A stretch of DNA of 64,000 bases from Lecanosticta acicola (lineage: Eukaryota > Ascomycota > Dothideomycetes > Mycosphaerellales > Mycosphaerellaceae): positions 62,001 through 126,000 of the forward strand of contig CAVMBE010000083.1 in NCBI GenBank assembly GCA_963674455.1, read 5' to 3'. This document shows positions 44,724 to 56,287 of the stretch, one piece after another. The notes below the pieces were generated by a model that ran no database searches, had not been told where the DNA came from, and was given only the letters and a program-made list of their open reading frames with translations. Position 1 is the first letter of the stretch. Each line of letters opens with the position of its first letter. The position numbers and the translations under genes are program-made.

Positions 44724-45650
44724 ATGGCTTCCTTCGCTCGCACCGCCCTCCGCACCTCAGCTCGCCTCTCGACAACCTACAATGCCTTCCCGAGCCAGCG
44801 CGCCTCTCCCATCTTCAAACGCTTCCTCGCCACCCCAGTAACAGGAACAGAACAACCACGCCTACGGCTAGGTTCCGAAGCACCCAACTTCCAAGCAAAG
44901 ACAACACACGGCGACATCGATTTCCACCAATGGCTGGGCGGCAAATGGGCAATCCTCTTCTCGCACCCGGCCGATTTCACACCCGTCTGTACCACCGAAC
45001 TCGGAGCATTCGCGCGCCTGAAGGATGAGTTCGAAAAGAGACAAGTCAAGATGATCGGCTTGGTATGTCATCTTCACATAGCGCTCTACCTACCTAAGGG
45101 GGGTATATCTCTATGAACCATTAAGCTGATACAGAGTGTCGTTTCTTCGTCACAGTCGGCCAATGATTTGAAGAGCCATGATGCATGGATTCAAGATATC
45201 AATGAGATCTCCAAGACACAACTCCAATTCCCCATCATCGCAGATGCAGACCGAAAGGTATGGGCTTTCCCGCCCGCATCGTTCAGCATATTCCCCCTTC
45301 TGACATTCAAAAAGGTTGCCTTCCTTTACGATATGGTCGACCAACAGGACCTCCAGAACGTCGACAAAAACCAAATCGCCTTTACGATCCGCAGCGTCTT
45401 CATCATTGATCCCGCCAAGAAGATCAGACTGACAATGATGTACCCGGCATCGACAGGAAGGAATACTTCGGAAGTCCTGCGGGTGATTGATAGCTTGCAG
45501 ACCGGGGACAAGAAGGGCGTCACCACACCGATCGATTGGCAGGCTGGTGAGGATGTCATTGTGCCGCCCAGCGTATCCACCGAGGCCGCCAAAGAGAAGT
45601 TCGGTAGTGTGCGAGAGGTCAAGCCATACCTGCGATACACGAGGATCTGA
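44724..45650 (+). CDS. PRX1: mitochondrial 1-Cys peroxiredoxin (Prx1 type)
   Basis: Thiol peroxidase of the Prx6/1-Cys class. Exons 44724-45062, 45156-45257 and 45315-45650 encode 258 residues. The first 35 residues are Arg/Ser/Ala-rich without acids, a typical mitochondrial presequence. The peroxidatic site is SHPADFTPVCTTELGAF with Cys89. The sequence continues with SANDLKSHDAWIQDI, FPIIADADRK and FIIDPAKKIRLTMMYPASTGRN. The long C-terminal domain (TTPIDWQAGEDVIVPPSVS) distinguishes Prx6-type from 2-Cys enzymes. Intron 2 is 57 nt, stop-free and in frame; retention would insert 19 residues between the conserved ADADRK and VAFLYDM, so removal is the better reading. Confidence 0.94.
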
Positions 45651-45750
45651 TATCCAGGCGCCATTTCGGTCCAGGAATGGGAGTAAATCTGCTTGCGCGT
45701 AGAAATAGATCCTGATCCGGATGCCCGTGACAGCCAGAATCCCACTCAAT

Positions 45751-47845
45751 TCAGAGTAACCCCCTCTGCGACTCTTCCATCTGTCTCATATTCGTCTCTT
45801 CCGTCCGTCCCAACCACAGCGGGCCCCAATCATCCCTCTTCCGATTCAGCATCTCATCAATAGGATTCTCGATCAAGACTCTTGGTCCCCTGCCACTCTC
45901 TTCCACCTCTCGCAACCAATCCGGAGTCTGCGCCTTTCTCTCTTCCATCTGGGACATTTCACATTGATACCGCTCTTTCCAAAACACCTTGATAAACGTA
46001 TTCACTCCCCAGTCATCTTCATGCAGATTCTGGTGCATCTTGTAGTCTCCCTTGAGAGTCGCGGCGATCCCATCGGCCCACCTGAGTCCGACGTGCTTGG
46101 AAATGTATTCCATCCGGCCGATGATCCAGGAGGCTTGGGCCGCGGCGGCGGAGGTGGCGGATTGCCATTCGGAGCTGGGGTTTTGGAAGGCTCCGCCTAA
46201 GCCGAGACGTTCGAGCGCACAGGTTCCCGCGAAGAAGAGAGGCCAGATGGATCCGTAAGCCGTGATGAGGATACAGGGAGAGTTGAAAGCTGGGGAGGCA
46301 TGGCCGAGTTGTGTCGGGACGCTGGCGCAGATTTCATCGGCCATTTGTCTCCGGACGCTGCGGAAGTAGTTGATCTGAGCAGCTTCTTGCTCCTGGTCGA
46401 GTTGGAAGCGCCGGACCAGGAGTTCCTGGGTTCGTGTGAGGAGGATCCTCATGCTGCGGTATGTATTCCAGAAACTCGCGCAGGGGTGGCAAGTGTAGGA
46501 GTGTACGACGCCGTTCCAGACGTGCGGGGAATCGGGGACTTCGACGTCGTGGTAATGCCACATCTTGTCCTGATCGATGGTATTGATCGACCACTGAACG
46601 AATTCCATTTCGACTTCCGTCGCTTTCTCCAAAGCTTCAGAATCCGAAAGCTGGCTCAGACGCATTCTATTCTTGAGCGAGGCAAACCTAAAGCAGATTT
46701 TCGTTAGTCCGTCGGCAGGGTGGATAATCTCAGCAGTAGGCGTCATTCTCTCGAGTTCCTTTTCCCAATCCCAGAGAAACGCCGGCGGTTCCAAGTCGTC
46801 CCACATGCAATGGATGAGAATGTTTGCTCTCGTTTCTCGGAACAGCATCCGTCCTATTGGCGTCTTGAACTGACTCTTGCCGCGGAGCTTTAGAAGCTGT
46901 GTTGATCCGTTGATATGAGCCTTCCATGATTGTACTGACTCCCGGCTGTCGCAGGTGAGGTTTTCGTAGTAGCCAAGCATCGAAACCGCAATGAGACATT
47001 CGTCGGTCTTGCACCGTTTCGAATCCCGTAGGGCTGTATTCAGACGGCTGAGAGCTTCTGCATAGAGTGCGCGAGAGTAATTGCGGCCCTGCTGAATGTC
47101 AGCCTAAGTCCTGCGCGGACCAAAGCTATCTACTGCTTGGCTGGTGCCATTCTGGCGAGAGCAAAGTCTTGGGACCTACCATAACGAGACCCTCAACATT
47201 ATCCATCGCCGCAATACCACATGCCCTAATGACCATGTCCAGTAGCGGATCCATCTGAAGCTGTCTTGAAAAGTCTCGCAAGAAGTGCCAGTGGCCATTG
47301 CTGGCAGTGAATTGCTTGAAGAAATACGTACTAGCGACTTCATCTGCGGATGGTTTCAGAGCCCTCGGCAGGATCGGCTGCTCTCTATCGAATTCTGGTG
47401 TACTAAAGGAATGGCCGTTCAGGGTCAGTAAGAGGGCACCAATGCCCGGAGGTACTTCGATGGTATCGTCGCTGGAAGATGATGAATCGCTGTGAGGGGT
47501 GCTCGCCGCGCTGGGTGCCCGTATGACAACGTCATCTTCGCCATGCGAAGATCCGTCTGGCGTGGACAGCTGTGTCTTTGGGGCTGAATTTCGGACCTTC
47601 TGTCGATCAACTTTCAACTTGACAGATTCACTCTCGTCCTGGATCTGTAGCGAGGTAGTGTCGCGGTATCCGGAACATGGTTTCTTGAGCTTGACACATC
47701 TTGAACAGGTCGGCTGTTCCAACCCGCACCGCTTCTTTGCTTTGCGGCAGTTTTCGCAACCAGCCGAGGGCTAAGCAGAACGTTACCACATGCCAAATCG
47801 ATCTTCATGGGGGGGTAGCACGCTTACTTTTCCCCGGTAAACCAT
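45751..47845 (-). CDS. Zn2Cys6 fungal transcription factor
   Basis: Fungal binuclear-cluster regulator of 653 residues. Exons are 47828-47845 (only six codons, MVYRGK), 47180-47770 and 45751-47103. The tiny first exon gives the common opening MVYRGKPSAGCENC. The zinc cluster is complete: Cys11, 14, 21, 28, 31 and 38. A Ser/Asp-rich linker follows (about 95-115), then a helical middle region of the fungal-specific factor type with no strongly conserved motif. Intron 2 (76 nt) was placed because reading through gives a stop after SSR, while splicing continues into ADIQQGRNYSRALYAEAL. Targets unknown. It is tail-to-tail with the peroxiredoxin gene, about 100 bp apart. Confidence 0.88.
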
Positions 47846-48821
47846 CGGATGTATTGTGTGGCGTAAAGGTACTTAGATGCAAGCCGCGCAACAAATCTAG
47901 TGGGATGCGGTGAAGGCAACGTTTCAACCGCAGGTCATGCGCGTTCCAGTATAATGTGTTCGAGGGGTGGGACGGTAGTCAGGCCTATGCTTCCTGCGGA
48001 CTCCTAGGCTACAGTGATGAGAACAGTACCACGTCACTCAAGTCTGGCTTCCAAAGCACAGCAGGGCCGGCGCAACGATATCCAAGCTTGCGATACGGGC
48101 TGGTGCACTGCCACAGATTGCTGAGGGGGACTGGAAGGCGATGTTAGATGGGGTGTAGTGGGTTAAAACAGATCCACAGAGGGAATGAAGAGCTGAAGAG
48201 CGGATGTCGGAGTCGATGTCATGCGGGCTGTCAGATTGGGGCTACCTATCTAGTTCGAAGGATGAGAAAAGATCAACAGGTGAGGTCGTTCAGCTGCCAG
48301 TCTGCGACACCTCAGCCCTGCGAGGGTCCGCGGATCGGCTTCCCTCCGACAGCGCTGGCCCGTGGTCTGTCGTGGCCATTGTCAGTGCGAGTGCGAGAGC
48401 GAACAGTGATGGCGCGAAGTCGACAATGAGCTGATATCTTGACGATGTCCATATCCAGATCATCGGTGAGGTCGGTTTTGCCAAGAAGAGTGGTGGTCCT
48501 TGAGAAGGCTGATGCAAGGAAGAGGCTTGGCGACTGCACGGTGGACTCGTTGCCGACGGCCGGCGGGAAGTCCCGCAGATGTCTTGGCGGCACACTCTTG
48601 AATTGCCGGGGAAAGGAACATCTCAACTTCGACTTTCTTCGACAAGCCACGTAGGCACGACACCCGACAACAACCGCCAAGGTACGTTGAACCACCTGCA
48701 GATAGAAAGAGGAGGACTATACGCACATGGACATCCTGTTCTGCATCCGGGTCATGGAGAAAAATCCTTCCCTCAGGTCGAAACTCTTCAAGGCGAGGCA
48801 GTAGCTGACGGAGGAAAACAG
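47846..48821. promoter_or_regulatory. divergent intergenic region, transcription factor and RPL15
   Basis: About 1 kb between diverging genes. The RPL15 ATG is directly preceded by acag, so a 5' UTR intron ending at 48821 is possible. No gene seen. Confidence 0.4.
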
Positions 48822-49599
48822 ATGGGTGCCCACAAGTATCTCGAGGAGCTCAACAAGAAGAAGCAGTCCGATGTGATGCGCTTCTTGCTCCGCGTGCGCT
48901 GCTGGGAGGTACGACTTTCCGATGACCCATGAGCGGCATAAAGCACTGCAGTTTCTGCACGGGCTTGTGTCTTGATCGTACTCGTTGAACATTTGCTGAG
49001 AGTACATCAATCTAGCTCCGCCAACTGAACGTCATCCACCGCGCCTCTCGCCCATCTCGCCCAGACAAGGCCCGTCGCCTCGGATACAAGGCCAAGCAGG
49101 GCTATGTCATCTACCGCGTGCGTGTCCGCCGTGGTGGCCGCAAGAGGCCAGTGCCAAAGGGTGCAACCTACGGTATGCTTGCAATGAAAAGATGGAGGAG
49201 AAGGTGGGCAATGATCTGACATATTGCATAGGCAAGCCGACCAACCAGGGTGTGAACCAGCTCAAGTACCAGCGCTCGCTCAAGTCCACCGCCGAGGAGC
49301 GTGTCGGCCGCCGCTGCGCCAACTTGCGCGTCCTGAACAGCTACTGGATCAACCAGGACAGCACCTACAAGTACTACGAGGTCATCCTCGTCGACCCACA
49401 GCACAAGGCCATCCGACGTGACGCCCGCATCAACTGGATCGTCAACCCAGTCCACAAGCATCGCGAGCAGCGAGGTCTCACCGCCACCGGCAAGAAGAGC
49501 AGAGGTCTTAACAAGGGCCACCGCTACAACAACACCCGCGGTGGCAGACGCAAGACGTGGCGCCGCCATGAGAAGCTCTCCCTTTGGCGCTACAGATAG
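48822..49599 (+). CDS. RPL15: 60S ribosomal protein L15 (eL15)
   Basis: Large-subunit ribosomal protein. Exons 48822-48908, 49016-49172 and 49232-49599 (introns 107 and 59 nt) encode 203 residues, the family length. The sequence runs MGAHKYLEELNKKKQSDVMR, RQLNVIHRASRPSRPDKARR, KQGYVIYRVRVRRGGRKRP, STAEERVGRRCANLRVLNSY and ends LSLWRYR. After CWE, Leu stands where many eukaryotes have an aromatic residue. Codons are strongly C- and G-ending, as expected for a highly expressed gene. Confidence 0.97.
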
Positions 49600-50389
49600 A
49601 TGTCGAATTGAGAGGAGGATGGTACAAGCAGAGTTCCAGCTACTGCACCGTCTTTCAGTTGGAACTGCGATGGCATGGAAGCGTTTTCACGGACTCTGGG
49701 GTGATGAAATCGCAATGGGCGTTACTTTGCAGGTCCTGCATTCGGTCAAGCAGACAAGGCAGACTCTGCCGGCCGTACGAAATGAAAGTAAATCATTCCG
49801 AGCGTTATTAGCTGTGCGCCTCTCCTCCAACCACGTTTGTTGAATGCCTCGTGTTACATCCCGCAATGCAATCTCTCTAATAAAGCCATTGCGTGCAGCT
49901 AGTCTCGTTCCTATGCGCCAGTCCTCCTCGGATGATCCGGCAGGGTCCCTGAAGTCAAGCCCCTCGCTGCATTAACTCGAACGGTGGCTTGGCAGGACAT
50001 GAGGCTGCCTGTAACAATGCCTTGTGACAATGCCATTCCTCTCGCTGGAGCTTGATCTGGCCTTTCTTGCGAGCAGGCAGAGCGGTAGCAGCTGCTATTT
50101 CTGCGTTCTGGAGCCGCCGTAACAGTAAGAGCTAAGACAGCGGACTGCCCGAGTACGACTACGTGGAGCTTCCCATACGAGCGTGACGACATTCAAGCTG
50201 GTCGATGCCACTTGCGACCTCTTTCTTCGCTGCTTCCCGGCGCAGCAGACGATGAGCGCGGCGAGTAGCTGCCGAACGACTCTTGGTTATCGGACTGTTG
50301 GATGCGCTGGGCGTCATCGGCGGATATCACCAAAAGCAGCGTTGCACAGGACGAGCACCTGATCGACTCCAGCTTCCGCACAACTGCTG
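49600..50389. other. intergenic region, RPL15 to HUL4
   Basis: 790 bp with the 3' flank of RPL15 and the promoter of the HECT ligase. No gene recognised. Confidence 0.45.
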
Positions 50390-53300
50390 ATGCCTCCGTG
50401 GTCTTCTCGCTTGCTGTCCGGCGGCAGCTCCAGCAATGCTGCTCCTGCACGCGGACAGCCAAGTAATCCGCGCGACAAAGCACTGCCTCGACCGCCGCCA
50501 GAATATCTCGACCCGCCGACGCTCAACCCGGAGCGCAATGCGCCCTCTCCAAGCCGGACACGTGCTTCTGGGGCGAGACAGCACGCTCACAGTCGCTCGG
50601 TGAGCAATCCGCTGCCCAAGTTTTTTGGGCGCAAGAAGAGCAATGGCAATCTCAACTTCAATGACACGGATGTCCCGTTGGATGACGAACTGGTACCTGT
50701 CCTGGACGGTACACCAGATGAGAGGCCGGTGCGGGTCATATCTGGCAAGAAAGGGAAGTTGGACGAAGATGACAAGACCGCGAGGCACTGTATGTGCTGC
50801 GACAGTCGGGTTAAGGTCCCGCGAGAGCTGCAGAAGTTCAGATGCATGTGCTGTCTTACCATCAACGATCTGAAGCCAATGGAGGAGCAAACGGAGTCCG
50901 ACAAGGAGCGTCCCCAGGTCAAGCGATCGGGGACATACCCAGGTCAACTACCCCCTGGCGCACGACTTCCGATATCTCTGGACCATACCAGCTCTCTCAT
51001 TGATCGATGTCTGGCTAAGTACCTCGAGGCCAGATGTAGGAGGCAAGAGGAGCCAGTAGCCTTGCCACAGAAGCCCACTCCCAAGGAAGATATCTTCGCT
51101 CCTCCAGCTCGTGCACATGACTTACCAGTGGCCACTCCAGAAGAGGAGTGCTATGCTGGACAACGCTTGGGACATCCACCTATATCTGGTTCGCCGCCAG
51201 ACACGCCCCAAGAGGCAGAGTGGGCCAGCGCCACCATTCGCGATATCGCCGAACTTAACAAGTTTGGCGGCATGCGAATGGATACGCCGCCTCCTGAACA
51301 GAGTCTTACAGCACAAGAAGAGTTCGGGCCCTCGAGTGCCACATCACGGCAGGCTGCCCCGATACCCATCAAGCCAACGAGGAAACCGCCTCCGCCGCCT
51401 ATGGCATTTACGAATCGGCGGCCTTCTCAAAAGTTACTCCCCGTCGGCAGCCTTACACCAACAGGAGCGCATTCGCCTCGACCGGCAATGAGCCCAAGAT
51501 TGACTGCCGAGGAGATGGAGCAACGTCGACATGCGGATCGCATCAAGTCGATCTTCAGACCACTAGAAGAATACATGATAGAAAACTTTGGCAATTACCA
51601 GTGTCTGAACAAGTCTTTCAGCACCTTGAGGCCAATGGCGAGTGGTAGAGCCCAGAGCGAGAGCAACGTCGTCAGCCCACCAGCCGAGCCGGCTGGAGAT
51701 TCTCGTCAAAGTGCTATGGACGGTCTTTCTGAGCTAGACGCAAAGACTTTACTGCTAGGTGACATTGGCGAGAACGGTACTTGGTGGACCGGAAAGGTCG
51801 ATCGAAAGCAGTCGGACAAGGCGGTCCGACGCAAGGGAGTGGGCGAAGGTTCCAAGAAGGCAGTCTCATCAAAGTCACCCAACATCGATTGGTCGGAACT
51901 TGGCAGATGGTACCGACTCGTCCACACAGCGGGCAGCAACTGGAGGGCAAAAGTCGCTCAAATTGGACAAGACGATCCGTCGATGGAGAAGTCGAGCCTA
52001 GACGGGGACATCAACGTTGAGGAGATCGAGGACGATTTGGTGGCAGCTCGGGAGCACGCGATTCGAACTCTGCTTAAGATCACAGAGAATCTTCTAAAGC
52101 GGCCAACAAGGCCGGTGAAGGAGCCGGAAGACATACGTTTTCTCCTCATCCTGCTATCTAACCCATCACTATATCCAAGTAGCCAGCCACGCAGAGCAAC
52201 TTCTGGCACGGGTCGAGTATCAAGTCGCACGCAGAGCGACAGACGAAACGGAAAGCTGCAAGCCAGCCCAGTGCCGCCTTCACCGAAGAAGTCCCCTGGT
52301 CAACAGGGAGGTCAGCACAACGGACTTCTGAAGCGTATCTTTGGTCTCATTGCCCACTCGGCAGAGAATTGCCATCGCTACCTGATCAACTGGTTCGCAC
52401 GCTTTGAGGAAGAGCACTTTGTCAAGACCGTAGACTTGGTTGCTAGCTTTGTCACACACCGGATTGGACGACGACCAGGTCGTCATAGAAGTAGGAGCGG
52501 TCTAGATGATGGAGGGCTCATTCCAACGCTTTCTGGATCGGCCATGAGTACTTCGGCGCAGCTTCACTCGGCAATGGGTCTGAGCGGGTCTGTCAAGAAG
52601 TCTGGAGAGGATCCCAACTCCGAGCCGCAATGGGCTGGAGATTGGCAGGTCAAGGCTGCGGCGAGAGTCATGTCACTCCTTTTCACAGCCAACAATATTT
52701 GGTCTGGTGCCTCTCGCCCGTTGGGCGCGTCTCGAGTGGATTCTCTCCTCTCTGGCACCAGCATCTCACCACAAGCAAGAGCGCGCAGGAGTGGACAGCT
52801 TCTTCACACATCCAGCTTCTACAACACCTTACTGGACTATCACGATATGATCGCGGATTTCAAAGTATGGGAGGCGAGGCGCGACAAGTTTGCTTTCTGT
52901 CAATATCCACTTTTCCTTTCCATGGGCACCAAGATCAAGATTCTGGAGTACGATGCTCGTCGCCAGATGGAGAGCAAGGCTCGGGAAGCCTACTTCGACC
53001 AGGTCATCAGACAGAGGGCAATCGATGGTAACTTTCACCTGCGCGTTCGACGGGAGTGCATGGTGGACGATAGTCTGCGACAGATCAGCGAAGCAGTCGG
53101 TTCGGGCCAAGAAGAGCTGAAGAAGGGTCTCAGAGTGCATTTCACCGGTGAGGAGGGCGTCGATGCGGGAGGACCGAGGAAAGAATGGTTTCTGATGCTG
53201 GTGCGGGATATTTTCGACCCCAATCATGGCATGTTCGTCTACGACGACGAGTCAAACACATGCTATTTCAACGCGAACTCATTCGAGACGTCGGACCAGT

Positions 53301-54214
53301 ATTACCTGGTTGGCGCATTACTGGGCCTCGCCATCTATAACAGCACCATTCTGGATGTCGCTTTCCCTCCTTTCGCCTTCCGCAAACTTCTCGCAGCCGC
53401 TCCATCCTCCATCACCAATGCCTCCAACGTTTCCTCACTCACAGGCACGAAGGGGCAAATGACCTACACCGTCTCGGACCTGGCCGAATTTCGGCCGTCT
53501 CTCGCGGCCGGTCTTCAACAGCTCCTCGAATTCGAGGGCGACGTCGAGAGTACGTACTGCAGGGACTTTGTCGCTCCCGTCGAGCGCTACGGCACGGTGC
53601 AGAACGTCCCACTGATCCCGAACGGGGAGAACACGCCCGTGACGAACGCGAACCGCCACGAATTCGTCGACGCTTACGTACGCTACTTGCTTGATACGGC
53701 TGTTTCCCGGCAATTCGAGCCTTTCAAGCGAGGCTTCTTCACCGTCTGTGCGGGCAATGCGCTCTCCCTTTTCCGGGCGGAGGAGATTGAACTGCTGATC
53801 CGCGGTAGCGACGAGGCGCTGGATGTCGACTCCCTGCGCGCGGTGGCGGTGTATGAGAACTGGAAACATTTCCAGCCGCCGCACGCGCAGATTGCGAATC
53901 CGAGCGAGAGCGTGCCGGTGATTGGGTGGTTCTGGGAATTATTTGCCGAGGCCAGCCCGGAGAGGCAGAGGAAGTTGTTGACGTTTATCACGGGCACGGA
54001 TCGGATTCCCGCCGTCGGGGCGACGAGTCTGGTGTTGCGGATCGTGGCTGGTGGAGATGGATGGGGCGGGGGAGGCAAAGAGGAACGGGAGAGGTTCCCG
54101 GTTGCCAGGACGTGTTTCAATATGTTGGTGCTTTGGAGGTATGACTATCGAGAGCAATTGGAGGAGAAACTGTGGAGGGCGGTGGAGGAGAGCGAAGGGT
54201 TTGGATTGAAGTGA
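50390..54214 (+). CDS. HUL4: HECT-type E3 ubiquitin ligase, Hul4-like
   Basis: Uninterrupted 1274-residue HECT ligase. The N-terminus is Pro/Ser-rich. A double Cys cluster follows at about 133-158 (HCMCCDSRVKV, then KFRCMCCLTI), likely a small zinc-binding element. The middle is disordered, then helical from about 480. The HECT domain occupies the C-terminal 370 residues: LRVHFTGEEGVDAGGPRKEW, FDPNHGMFVYDDESN, YYLVGALLGLAIYN, and FKRGFFTVCAGNAL. Near the end are LTFITGTDRIPAVG and PVARTCFNMLVLW with the catalytic Cys1242. Absence of C2, WW or ankyrin domains and the Cys clusters match yeast Hul4 rather than Rsp5, Tom1 or Ufd4. No intron is needed. Confidence 0.93.
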   Translation: MPPWSSRLLSGGSSSNAAPARGQPSNPRDKALPRPPPEYLDPPTLNPERNAPSPSRTRASGARQHAHSRSVSNPLPKFFGRKKSNGNLNFNDTDVPLDDELVPVLDGTPDERPVRVISGKKGKLDEDDKTARHCMCCDSRVKVPRELQKFRCMCCLTINDLKPMEEQTESDKERPQVKRSGTYPGQLPPGARLPISLDHTSSLIDRCLAKYLEARCRRQEEPVALPQKPTPKEDIFAPPARAHDLPVATPEEECYAGQRLGHPPISGSPPDTPQEAEWASATIRDIAELNKFGGMRMDTPPPEQSLTAQEEFGPSSATSRQAAPIPIKPTRKPPPPPMAFTNRRPSQKLLPVGSLTPTGAHSPRPAMSPRLTAEEMEQRRHADRIKSIFRPLEEYMIENFGNYQCLNKSFSTLRPMASGRAQSESNVVSPPAEPAGDSRQSAMDGLSELDAKTLLLGDIGENGTWWTGKVDRKQSDKAVRRKGVGEGSKKAVSSKSPNIDWSELGRWYRLVHTAGSNWRAKVAQIGQDDPSMEKSSLDGDINVEEIEDDLVAAREHAIRTLLKITENLLKRPTRPVKEPEDIRFLLILLSNPSLYPSSQPRRATSGTGRVSSRTQSDRRNGKLQASPVPPSPKKSPGQQGGQHNGLLKRIFGLIAHSAENCHRYLINWFARFEEEHFVKTVDLVASFVTHRIGRRPGRHRSRSGLDDGGLIPTLSGSAMSTSAQLHSAMGLSGSVKKSGEDPNSEPQWAGDWQVKAAARVMSLLFTANNIWSGASRPLGASRVDSLLSGTSISPQARARRSGQLLHTSSFYNTLLDYHDMIADFKVWEARRDKFAFCQYPLFLSMGTKIKILEYDARRQMESKAREAYFDQVIRQRAIDGNFHLRVRRECMVDDSLRQISEAVGSGQEELKKGLRVHFTGEEGVDAGGPRKEWFLMLVRDIFDPNHGMFVYDDESNTCYFNANSFETSDQYYLVGALLGLAIYNSTILDVAFPPFAFRKLLAAAPSSITNASNVSSLTGTKGQMTYTVSDLAEFRPSLAAGLQQLLEFEGDVESTYCRDFVAPVERYGTVQNVPLIPNGENTPVTNANRHEFVDAYVRYLLDTAVSRQFEPFKRGFFTVCAGNALSLFRAEEIELLIRGSDEALDVDSLRAVAVYENWKHFQPPHAQIANPSESVPVIGWFWELFAEASPERQRKLLTFITGTDRIPAVGATSLVLRIVAGGDGWGGGGKEERERFPVARTCFNMLVLWRYDYREQLEEKLWRAVEESEGFGLK

Positions 54215-56287
54215 AGAGCAGCAGCATCGTTCTGGATTGGTTTTGGCGCTTGGGTTTCCCCCTCCTACAGAAAGCATTTTCCTATGGCCACCTGCCCTGC
54301 TGGAGTTTGGTGGGAGAATTTGGATAGGGATACCCTCATTGATACCATGGGAAGAAATACAATCGGGATGGACTGATCGACTTCCCAGCACACCCAACTC
54401 GTGGATGGCTTGGGCGCCCGGTAGATTTACTGTAGATAGTGTTTATGCGTCTGTTTTCACTCGACATCGCTTTCTGCGGTTCCCATTCATGATGTATTAG
54501 TCAGCCTATGTGCCGAGAAGCGCGTCCTCAGACGAATGTTGCCCTATTGGGGAAGTACTCCAGAAACAGCAGTACAGATCTTGAATGGCTGGAGAAGCGG
54601 TAGACGGCCCCCTATGCGTGTCGTTGCAGTCTGCAACTCTATACCTCTACTGTGAGATCAAACCTGAATTTGCGAGGGGATGGCTGTACACTGGGTCACC
54701 TTGCCCAGGTTCTGCGGGAAGTGTTTGCAGCGAGACGTTCACCTTCCAAATACGTGTGGAGGCGCGTGCTTCGTGCACTGGCAGAACAACGGACCAAGGT
54801 ACTGCTCAATCTGCGATGCGATCTGATATGATAGTGATCGCTTTCATCGAAGTCATCGTGCTCGGGTCTGCCAAGGTGTTTCCTGCAGGATGGTGTAGCG
54901 GGGCGACATGCAGTGCTTGGCGGTCAGTCACCGACACTTTGGCCGCGATACCGGGACATGTCAGTTCCCTCTAGGTGACAGACATTGCTGATGAGTAGTT
55001 GCTGCTGAAGCGCCGCCGTTCGAGGAGCAACGAGGCGATCTTTTGTACAATCCAACGAAGGAATGAGAGCTTCACGCTCGCTTCTTCGCATGTATTGGCC
55101 GATCCCAGGTTCCTGGCCATGGGGTAACATTCGCACAAGGTCTGTCGCAGATTCGAGTGCTGTCGAGACACGAAGTTGTCTGCGAGCGGAATGCTGAATC
55201 GCGGATGTGCGCCCGGGAGCGGTGGGAGTGACAAGTTTGACAAGACTGCACTACCGCTGCCAAGCAATTGATCTGAATCAACACCTGCACGGGGACATGC
55301 CTCATTTGCCTGCTGTTGGAGGGGTCACGCTCGAGAGTCGGTGGATGGCGAACGGGTGTGGCTTCGGCGCTTGCACGTCTCCCCGCCGATGACCTCCTGA
55401 GTAAAGAGATGCGCCAAGAGGATGGTGGAAATGACTCCTTTTCAAGCGCGGCGATGAGGGAAGACAGACCGACCAGCTGTTGTGACGTCGGGACAAGTGG
55501 TCAGTAGTGGTAAGATGGGCGTGCGTTTCAGAGAAACATGGAGACGCGGTTTCGGACGAGGGTGAAACGGAAGATGGACAGCGCTTGCCCATGTCTGCGA
55601 AAGCCTGATGATGATGAGGATTATTGCTCTCAATTCGCCGCAAGTCGTGGAAGACTGGATTCTCGCTAGCGCGCGCCTTCCCGAGGGCGAGATCGGAGCC
55701 GCGCCAACGGTTTTCTTGGCGAGCTGTGGCTTCCAGGAGAGTGCACACTACATCCGACTGATCGCTCGCCGCCCGCTGTTGCTGTGGTTGTCGCGAAGAA
55801 CAAGAGAGGAGAGGGGCAAGACAAGAGGGGAAGCATACCAGAAGCGCTATACGCGAGGCAGCTTGCGTGCCACGAATAATGTGGCTGAGGATGGACCACC
55901 GGGCAGGGGCGACGCGTAACTGCACCTGCTCCGTGCCCTGTCTCGAAATCGAGATAGGTAGAGCTCTCGGAGAGTTCTAAGGGGCGAGCCGCACGTCCTC
56001 TTTAATCACCACCATACCGCTGCCCTCTCCGTGTCCTTCGCTACATGTACCTTACCGTTCAACAAGTACTCTCCTCTCAATACCACTGCACCACCAGACC
56101 ATTACCCTCGCCAACGACCCCTCTTCTCGCTTGGCTGTTTCCATCCATCGCGCGGCAAACGTCTCGTCGCAATCCGCTCATTCCAGCATTCCAATCTCCC
56201 AGTTGTTGATCGACCTACAATTATAACTGTGTAATTAATTACCCACGCAACACACCACCACCCACCCGGAATCTCCAGACGCTCACA
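54215..56287. other. intergenic region, 2.1 kb
   Basis: Contains several open frames of 60-200 codons on both strands with low-complexity, Ser/His/Arg-rich translations and no family resemblance. The last 250 bp are CA-rich and pyrimidine-rich and probably form the promoter and leader of the next gene. Confidence 0.45.

Noticed and set aside
50327..50947. Minus-strand open frame of 206 codons
   Set aside because: Antisense to the start of the HECT ligase; a shadow of its codon usage.
54585..54974. Plus-strand open frame of 129 codons after HUL4
   Set aside because: No motif, no intron partner, and composition like flanking non-coding DNA.
55302..55925. Minus-strand open frame of 207 codons in the 2-kb intergenic region
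   Set aside because: The translation is low-complexity, rich in Ser/His/Arg, with no motif, no preferred codon pattern and no plausible neighbouring exon.
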